Below are positions 7,077-11,127 of a DNA stretch of 11,127 bases, piece after piece (the first letter of the stretch is position 1; each line of letters opens with the position of its first letter). Both the position numbers and the translations under genes were made by a program. This DNA is from Candidatus Shapirobacteria bacterium (lineage in GTDB: Bacteria; Patescibacteriota; Microgenomatia; UBA12405): NCBI GenBank assembly GCA_003647605.1, contig QMND01000011.1:1-11127 (forward strand), given 5' to 3'. The notes under the pieces were generated by a model, which saw only the letters and a program-made list of their open reading frames with translations, ran no database searches and was not told where the DNA came from.

Positions 7077-8229
7077 AAATCTGCCTATAGATTTGCTCAG
7101 CTCTTCTAGGCCAAGCCCATCTTTCTCTAATCAAATTGACAGCTTGTTCGGACAAACGCCCATACAACTCTGGTCGACTCAAAAGAGAATCGATTTTTCT
7201 GGCAAAATCCTTGACATCGAAACAATTGGCTTTTAAAACCCCCTGGGGGTAATAACTCTTCAAAGATTTCAAATCGAAACAAACACCCGGAATGCCTCCA
7301 GCCATAATTTCAGCCATTGACATGCCTCCACTATCATAAGTAGCCGGATGAACCACCAAACAACTCGTTTTAAACACTTCTATTTTATCCATACCATATT
7401 TAAAACCCAACAAATCTATATTCTTCTCCAAACCAAGTTTTTTGATCTTGTTTTCCACTTTCCGCTTCAACTGACCATCGCCAATCATAGCTAATTTAGC
7501 TCTTTTCCTTTTTTTAACCACCTCTTTCCATATATCAATCATTTTCAAGACCCCTTTTTGAAAATGAAATCTACCCATAAAACAAGCCTGATACTTTTTT
7601 TTACCCAACCATTTTTTACTAGGAATAAAATCAACCCCACCTCTAACCACTACTACCTTCTTGTTTCTAAAAGCTTTTTTCTCCGTTTTTGAAGTCACCA
7701 ACACCACATCAGCCCAACCTTTAATAAAAAATATAGATACCAATTGGCTCAAATAAAAAAACCAAGCCTTTAACTTATGTTTAGATTTGTAAGGAGACAG
7801 TCTGGACCAAGGTCGGGGAGCTATTAAATAACAACCAGCCAACCACTTAATCGACGGTCGATAAATTTTTAATAATAAGGCTGGCCAAAAATCAGGCCAA
7901 AAATCAGAAACTGAATAAACAAAATCTACTTTTTTCCACTTCTGCCTATGCCTCCAAATCATTTTCAAACCCTTATAACTTCTCCTCAAACCGTGCCAAA
8001 ATAAAGCCAAACTTTGGTAGTGTCCGACCTTATTATTAGCCCTGTCCGTTCTAACAACATCCACCCCTTTTATTTTCTTCCTATTCATTAGATTGATGGC
8101 ATCTTGACTAGCCAACAAACTTATCTTTATTTTCTTCTTCCAGTATTTAACAAAATTAAGCCAAATCGTATCACCTCCACTAATTCCATCCCCCAGGTTA
8201 TTATTAGCTATAATTAATAACTTAAACAT
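7069..8229 (-). CDS. GT4-like glycosyltransferase, opposite strand, with D-x7-E site
   Basis: A 386-residue GT-B glycosyltransferase read on the minus strand. The N-terminal region has KLLIIANNNLGDGISGGD (3-20), a glycine-rich nucleotide-contact loop. The donor domain has CFMGRFHFQKGV (216-227), LAMIGDGQLKRKVE (246-259), IDLLGF (271-276) and YDSGGMSMAEIMAGGIPGV (298-316). The usual E-x7-E is D-x7-E here (D299, E307), a conservative change. It has the same length as the neighbouring GT4 gene but a different composition: many Lys, Val, Gly and Trp, few Gln and Asn. An in-frame tandem duplication gives DFWPDFWP at 109-116. It starts 13 bp from the divergent methyltransferase gene, with TATAAT 6 nt ahead of its ATG, and ends inside the last codons of the convergent GT4 gene. 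Some GT4-like enzymes without E-x7-E are poorly active, but all other landmarks look intact. Confidence 0.88.
   Translation of the reverse strand: MFKLLIIANNNLGDGISGGDTIWLNFVKYWKKKIKISLLASQDAINLMNRKKIKGVDVVRTDRANNKVGHYQSLALFWHGLRRSYKGLKMIWRHRQKWKKVDFVYSVSDFWPDFWPALLLKIYRPSIKWLAGCYLIAPRPWSRLSPYKSKHKLKAWFFYLSQLVSIFFIKGWADVVLVTSKTEKKAFRNKKVVVVRGGVDFIPSKKWLGKKKYQACFMGRFHFQKGVLKMIDIWKEVVKKRKRAKLAMIGDGQLKRKVENKIKKLGLEKNIDLLGFKYGMDKIEVFKTSCLVVHPATYDSGGMSMAEIMAGGIPGVCFDLKSLKSYYPQGVLKANCFDVKDFARKIDSLLSRPELYGRLSEQAVNLIRERWAWPRRAEQIYRQIFS
7883..7906. repeat. Tandem 12-bp direct duplication inside the minus-strand GT4 gene
   Basis: GGCCAAAAATCA is repeated exactly twice head to tail (7883-7894 and 7895-7906). 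Read on the minus strand it encodes the tetrapeptide DFWP twice (residues 109-116), so the duplication keeps the frame. It looks like a recent slippage event. Confidence 0.9.
8209..8214 (+). promoter_or_regulatory. Possible -10 element (TATAAT) of the methyltransferase gene
   Basis: A perfect TATAAT lies on the plus strand inside the first codons of the divergent GT4 gene. It would give a leader of about 20 nt before the ATG at 8243. No -35 box is recognisable at 16-18 bp, and chance TATAAT matches are common in such AT-rich DNA, so the call is weak. Confidence 0.3.
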
Positions 8230-8235
8230 TAAACT

Positions 8236-8241
8236 ATTATA
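8236..8241 (-). promoter_or_regulatory. -10 element (TATAAT) of the minus-strand GT4 gene
   Basis: On the minus strand the sequence reads TATAAT-AGTTTA-ATG, a perfect -10 hexamer whose last base is 7 nt from the A of the start codon at 8229. Transcription would begin at or very near that A, giving a leaderless mRNA. No convincing -35 box is found 16-18 bp upstream (AAGCTA at the 17-bp position). The element lies in the 13-bp divergent gap. Confidence 0.55.
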
Positions 8242-8242
8242 A

Positions 8243-8869
8243 ATGGTTAAAATTAATTTAGCTTCCGGACCTTCCGGCCTTGATAATTGGATTAACTACG
8301 ACTGGGGCCTATTAGCCTTTTTATCTAAATTTCCCTTTTTAACCAAAATCATCGTCAAACTTAAACTTTTAGACTCTGGTTATTTACAAAAATGGCCACC
8401 AATAAAATTATGGAATCTAAAATGGCCACTACCTCTAAAAAACCGAACTGTCGACTTCATTTACTGTTCTCATTTTTTAGAACATCTAGACTATTGGCAA
8501 TCCATTAGAATACTTCAGCAAAGCCACCGTCTCCTCAAAAAAGGGGGTATCATCCGTCTGGTTTTACCCGATATCGATAAAATTATCAAAAATTACCAAT
8601 TAACCAGAAACATCCATTTATTGGATCGGCGAATCTTTGGCTTTGATCAAAAAAAACTAAAAATCAATTTTGTTGATCAAATCAAGAAAAAATTCATTCG
8701 ACCCCACCAACAATTATTCAATCCAACTAAAATCAAAAAAATGCTTAAAATAACAGGTTTTTCCAACATTCGCCAGCTTGACTATCGACAAGGCCAATGC
8801 CCTGACCTAAACAAACTAGACATAGCTGTTCATCGGCACCATAGTCTCTATTTTGAAGCCTCAACCTAA
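8243..8869 (+). CDS. Small class I SAM-dependent methyltransferase
   Basis: A 208-residue protein resembling short predicted SAM-dependent methyltransferases of the COG4627/Methyltransf_11 kind. The start KINLASGPSGLDNWINYDW (3-21) corresponds to motif I and the acidic strand-2 end (usually NLGSG...GWINID). VDFIYCSHFLEHL (70-82) is the typical E-H-L motif, HRLLKKGGIIRLVLPDI (95-111) is the post-motif III region, and ITGFSNI (170-176) is the late strand. The protein probably transfers a methyl group to a small molecule or a saccharide in the cytoplasm. Among GT genes it may cap or decorate the glycan, which is an inference. The ATG at 8243 keeps motif I at the usual distance from the N-terminus. 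The divergent GT4 gene starts 13 bp away, and the gene's stop overlaps the convergent radical SAM gene by 4 bp. Confidence 0.85.
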   Translation: MVKINLASGPSGLDNWINYDWGLLAFLSKFPFLTKIIVKLKLLDSGYLQKWPPIKLWNLKWPLPLKNRTVDFIYCSHFLEHLDYWQSIRILQQSHRLLKKGGIIRLVLPDIDKIIKNYQLTRNIHLLDRRIFGFDQKKLKINFVDQIKKKFIRPHQQLFNPTKIKKMLKITGFSNIRQLDYRQGQCPDLNKLDIAVHRHHSLYFEAST

Positions 8870-10401
8870 ACCAATTTAGCCCTCTTGTAAACCAAACTAA
8901 ACAAATAATAGTCAACTGGGCAATCGAAGAATTTCAGTCTCCACCTTAACTTAACTACCAACAAAGCCAGTTTATAAACTACTATAAACAACAATTTGGC
9001 CAACCGATTATGGATCCGCTCCAATAAAACATAATAAGTATCTTTATCCATTAAACCAAAAATATACTGAGTCAACATAGCTGTCAATCTGGCCTGTTTA
9101 TAACTAATCCATTTTTGTTTTTCCACTTTTTTAAAAGCGTCTTCAGGAGACATTAGATAATTACTCCAGCCTGTCAAACTTTTCGGATACTTTAACCCTA
9201 AGCTAACGGCCCGATGAAACAAAGGCGCTCCTGGATAGGGCAAAAAGACATAATAAGTATAACGATTTCTGTCACTAATCTTTAACAATTTATCAATCAA
9301 ACCAAAAGTGCTTTTATATTCTCTCTTTATGAAAGTTTGATTTTCTTCGGCTTTTTTAGACCAAGGCAAACCAACCAAAAAAGAATAAAGAATTTTTATT
9401 CCATATTTTTTACACAACTTAGTAAACTTAATAATTTCCTCCACTTTCATATCTTTGTCAATAAAATCCAAAGCTTGTTGAGATCCAGATTCAGCTCCAG
9501 TTAGAATCATAACACAACCACTTCTTTTCATTAACTTCCATGTTTCTGGGCTATATCTAGCTAATTGTCCCACCCGCCCATTGGCATTTCCCCATTTGAT
9601 TTTAATTTTCTTTTTAATCAATAATTTGCAAATCCTAGCCACCCTTTTTTCGTCTACAAAAAAATTACTATCATAAACAGCTATCGAATCTATTCCATAT
9701 TTCTTATACAACCTCTGCCAATCCTTAACCACCGCCTTAGCTGAAACAGCCGACCATTTTCTCTTATTAACCACCTGCTCAACACAAAAAGCACAGCGAA
9801 AAGGACAACCGTAACTAGAGATATAAGCTACTGTTTTTTGGCCATATTCAGTATTAATCAGACACTTGTCAACATCAACCAATTGGTAAGGTAGGGGAGG
9901 CATTTTATCAAAATCAACCATAGGCTGATCTGGATTGTGGTAAATTCTTTTGCCTCGTTTGTAAGTCAAGCCCTTTATCTGCCTAAAACACCCTTTTGAT
10001 TCAATCGCCTTGACCAGTTGGCCAAAAACCACATCTCCCGGTCCTCTAATTACAAAATCAACCAAGCTATTCTTAATACTTTCCCTAGCTAAAATAGATA
10101 CATGCCAACCACCCCAAACGATTGGTATTTTAGGATATTTCTTTCTAAATAATTTAGCCAGCCTCAAACCATCGGCAATTTGAAAACCTGTCATAGCCGA
10201 AATTCCCAAGCAAATACTATCCTCTCCAGCTTCAATAATTTCTTTTTCCAAATCATCATTCAAAAAACGGCTAAAAATTTTAACTTGATAACCATCCCTA
10301 ACCAAAAACCTAGAAATAGCTAATAAGGCCAATGGCACCCCCTTCCATTGGCGATTGTATGGTAAAGGGTTGGGAAAATATAAGATTACTTTCTTTTTCA
10401 T
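8866..10401 (-). CDS. Cobalamin-binding-domain radical SAM protein (B12-binding / Radical_SAM)
   Basis: A 511-residue minus-strand protein. The N-terminal B12-binding-like domain (about 1-150) shows KKVILYFPNPLPYNRQWKG (3-21), GYQVKIFSRFLNDDLE (about 37-52), IVWGGWHVSIL (93-103) and VDFVIRGPGD (115-124); the classical D-x-H-x-x-G motif is not seen. The radical SAM core has SSYGCPFRCAFC with ligands C199, C203 and C206 (canonical C-x3-C-x2-C), then YDSNFFVD, GAESGSQQALDFIDKDM, LVGLPW and FLPYPGAPLF (about 396-405). The basic, hydrophobic C-terminus (about 467-495) may touch the membrane. BchE-like and HpnP-like enzymes share this layout, but no specific reaction can be named. The ATG at 10401 is chosen over an in-frame TTG at 10404: CATAAT lies 6 nt before the ATG. 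The gene converges on the methyltransferase gene and diverges from a third radical SAM gene. Confidence 0.88.
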   Translation of the reverse strand: MKKKVILYFPNPLPYNRQWKGVPLALLAISRFLVRDGYQVKIFSRFLNDDLEKEIIEAGEDSICLGISAMTGFQIADGLRLAKLFRKKYPKIPIVWGGWHVSILARESIKNSLVDFVIRGPGDVVFGQLVKAIESKGCFRQIKGLTYKRGKRIYHNPDQPMVDFDKMPPLPYQLVDVDKCLINTEYGQKTVAYISSYGCPFRCAFCVEQVVNKRKWSAVSAKAVVKDWQRLYKKYGIDSIAVYDSNFFVDEKRVARICKLLIKKKIKIKWGNANGRVGQLARYSPETWKLMKRSGCVMILTGAESGSQQALDFIDKDMKVEEIIKFTKLCKKYGIKILYSFLVGLPWSKKAEENQTFIKREYKSTFGLIDKLLKISDRNRYTYYVFLPYPGAPLFHRAVSLGLKYPKSLTGWSNYLMSPEDAFKKVEKQKWISYKQARLTAMLTQYIFGLMDKDTYYVLLERIHNRLAKLLFIVVYKLALLVVKLRWRLKFFDCPVDYYLFSLVYKRAKLV

Positions 10402-10407
10402 CAATTA

Positions 10408-10413
10408 ATTATG
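10408..10413 (-). promoter_or_regulatory. -10 element (CATAAT) of the minus-strand radical SAM gene
   Basis: The minus strand reads CATAAT-TAATTG-ATG, five of six -10 bases with 6 nt to the start codon, the same geometry as the promoter at 8236-8241. Seventeen bp upstream only GCAACA (three of six -35 bases) is found. A leaderless transcript is the natural reading. Confidence 0.45.
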
Positions 10414-10414
10414 A

Positions 10415-10420
10415 AATAAT
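10415..10420 (+). promoter_or_regulatory. -10 element (AATAAT) of the SPASM-type radical SAM gene
   Basis: The plus strand reads AATAAT-AGCTTA-ATG, five of six -10 bases, 6 nt before the ATG at 10427. It lies one base from the divergent -10 element on the other strand, so the two polymerase sites must overlap. No -35 box is evident. Confidence 0.4.
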
Positions 10421-10426
10421 AGCTTA

Positions 10427-11127
10427 ATGTTGTTGCTAAAAACATTAGCCAATTATACTTGGGCTTGGCTCAAAATTCCCTTTTTAGTTCCCAAACCAGT
10501 CCAATTACAAATAGAACCTTCGTCTATTTGTAATTTACGCTGTCGAATGTGTAATCTCAACAAAAACAAAGGCAAGGACTTTATTCTAAAATTGTCTAAT
10601 TACCAAAAAATTCTCCAACAACTAACTCCTTTAAAATCGATCAACCTAACCGGTGTGGGTGAAAGTCTAATAAACCCCAATCTAACTAAATTGATTAAAA
10701 TAGCCAAATCTAAAGACATATCTGTTTCCTTAATTACCAACGCTCAACTGCTAAACAAAAAACTAATCAAAAAAATAATCGATTCAAAAATCGACATCAT
10801 CAGTATTTCCATGGAATCAGGTATAGCTAAAACATACCAATCAATTCGTCTAGGTGCTTCCTTTAAGAAATTAAAGGAAAATTGTCAAAATTTGGTTAAC
10901 TATAATCGGCAACAGCAACAACAAACTGAAATCTATATTAATATTTTGCTAAGCCAACAAAACATAGATAATCTCCAACATATCTTTACTATCATAGATT
11001 TCGCCAAACAGATCGGCATTTCAAATATTACCTGCCAAAACGCTCACGATATTAGAAGTACCAAAATGGATAATTATTATTTCAACAAAAACGATTTATT
11101 AAACAGAAAGTTTCAACAAATTAAAGA
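10427..11127 (+). CDS. MoaA/SPASM-like radical SAM protein, N-terminal part (3' truncated)
   Basis: An open frame runs from the ATG at 10427 to the window edge without a stop, giving 233 full codons. After a hydrophobic N-terminal stretch (LKTLANYTWAWLKIPFL, 4-20) comes PVQLQIEPSSICNLRCRMC, with [4Fe-4S] ligands C35, C39 and C42 (C-x3-C-x2-C). Then follow INLTGVGESLINPNL (72-86), which matches the GGEP-type SAM-binding strand, VSLITNAQLL (the TN-G strand equivalent) and IISISMESG. This is the MoaA/PqqE/SPASM-like branch, with no B12-binding domain in front of the barrel. A C-terminal SPASM cysteine cluster, if present, lies outside the window. Members modify peptides, sugars or cofactors; the substrate is unknown here. 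It diverges from the cobalamin-type radical SAM gene across a 25-bp gap. The protein is rich in Gln and Asn, like the other plus-strand products. Confidence 0.85.
   Translation, partial: MLLLKTLANYTWAWLKIPFLVPKPVQLQIEPSSICNLRCRMCNLNKNKGKDFILKLSNYQKILQQLTPLKSINLTGVGESLINPNLTKLIKIAKSKDISVSLITNAQLLNKKLIKKIIDSKIDIISISMESGIAKTYQSIRLGASFKKLKENCQNLVNYNRQQQQQTEIYINILLSQQNIDNLQHIFTIIDFAKQIGISNITCQNAHDIRSTKMDNYYFNKNDLLNRKFQQIK

Noticed and set aside
7012..7236. Plus-strand open frame of 74 codons spanning the GT4/GT4 convergent junction
   Set aside because: It overlaps the ends of two supported GT4 genes in another frame, and its Ser/Pro/Thr-rich product looks like a composition artefact.
7238..7250. 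GC-rich palindrome ACCCCCTGGGGGT next to TTTTAAAA, terminator-like
   Set aside because: It lies well inside the minus-strand GT4 coding region (codons for YPQGV), and the stem is only about 5 bp with a 3-nt loop. It is better explained by codon content.
8201..8220. Imperfect AT-only inverted repeat TTATTA...TAATAA near the divergent starts
   Set aside because: It is coding for the N-terminus of the minus-strand GT4 enzyme. Such short AT arms are expected by chance in this composition.
10887..10927. Run of Gln codons (five in a row) in the third radical SAM gene
   Set aside because: It is short, mixed CAA/CAG and in a Gln-rich background on this strand, so it is not treated as a repeat feature.

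Overview
The window is a gene-dense, AT-rich stretch of bacterial chromosome. It holds eleven protein genes, two of them cut by the window edges, and no RNA genes, CRISPR arrays or insertion sequences. The longest gap between genes is 69 bp. Very tight packing, frequent gene overlaps, absence of clear Shine-Dalgarno sequences, Lys/Asn/Gln/Ile-rich proteins, an AAA_14/DUF4143 ATPase and many glycosyltransferases (GTs) resemble a Candidate Phyla Radiation (Patescibacteria) genome, perhaps Microgenomates. That assignment is inference from style and not a database match. TGA acts as stop in at least two genes, which argues against the UGA-recoded Gracilibacteria and Absconditabacteria.

Layout. 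Region A (1-2031, + strand): three overlapping GT genes, namely the C-terminus of a GT4 enzyme, a Dpm1/Alg5-like GT2 and a GT2 with a membrane tail. Region B (2032-2100): a perfect 12-bp hairpin whose loop carries the -35 box of a near-consensus promoter. The predicted transcript starts at or next to the next ATG. Region C (2101-7076, + strand): an AAA_14/DUF4143 ATPase, a cobalamin-type radical SAM protein, another GT2 and a GT4. Region D (7069-11127): orientation alternates -,+,-,+ with almost no spacing: a GT4 (-), a small methyltransferase (+), a second cobalamin-type radical SAM protein (-) and the start of a SPASM/MoaA-like radical SAM protein (+). The convergent ends overlap by 8 and 4 bp, and the divergent starts lie 13 and 25 bp apart.

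Together the genes look like a surface-glycan or lipid-linked saccharide locus: at least six GTs (three GT2, three GT4), a methyltransferase and three radical SAM enzymes that could modify the sugar, lipid or an acceptor. The substrate cannot be read from the sequence. Several starts have a -10-like hexamer only 6-8 nt upstream, consistent with leaderless mRNAs. The whole + strand is C-rich over G whichever strand is coding. This strand bias appears to shape protein composition: + strand products are rich in Gln/Asn/Thr, while - strand products are rich in Val/Gly.
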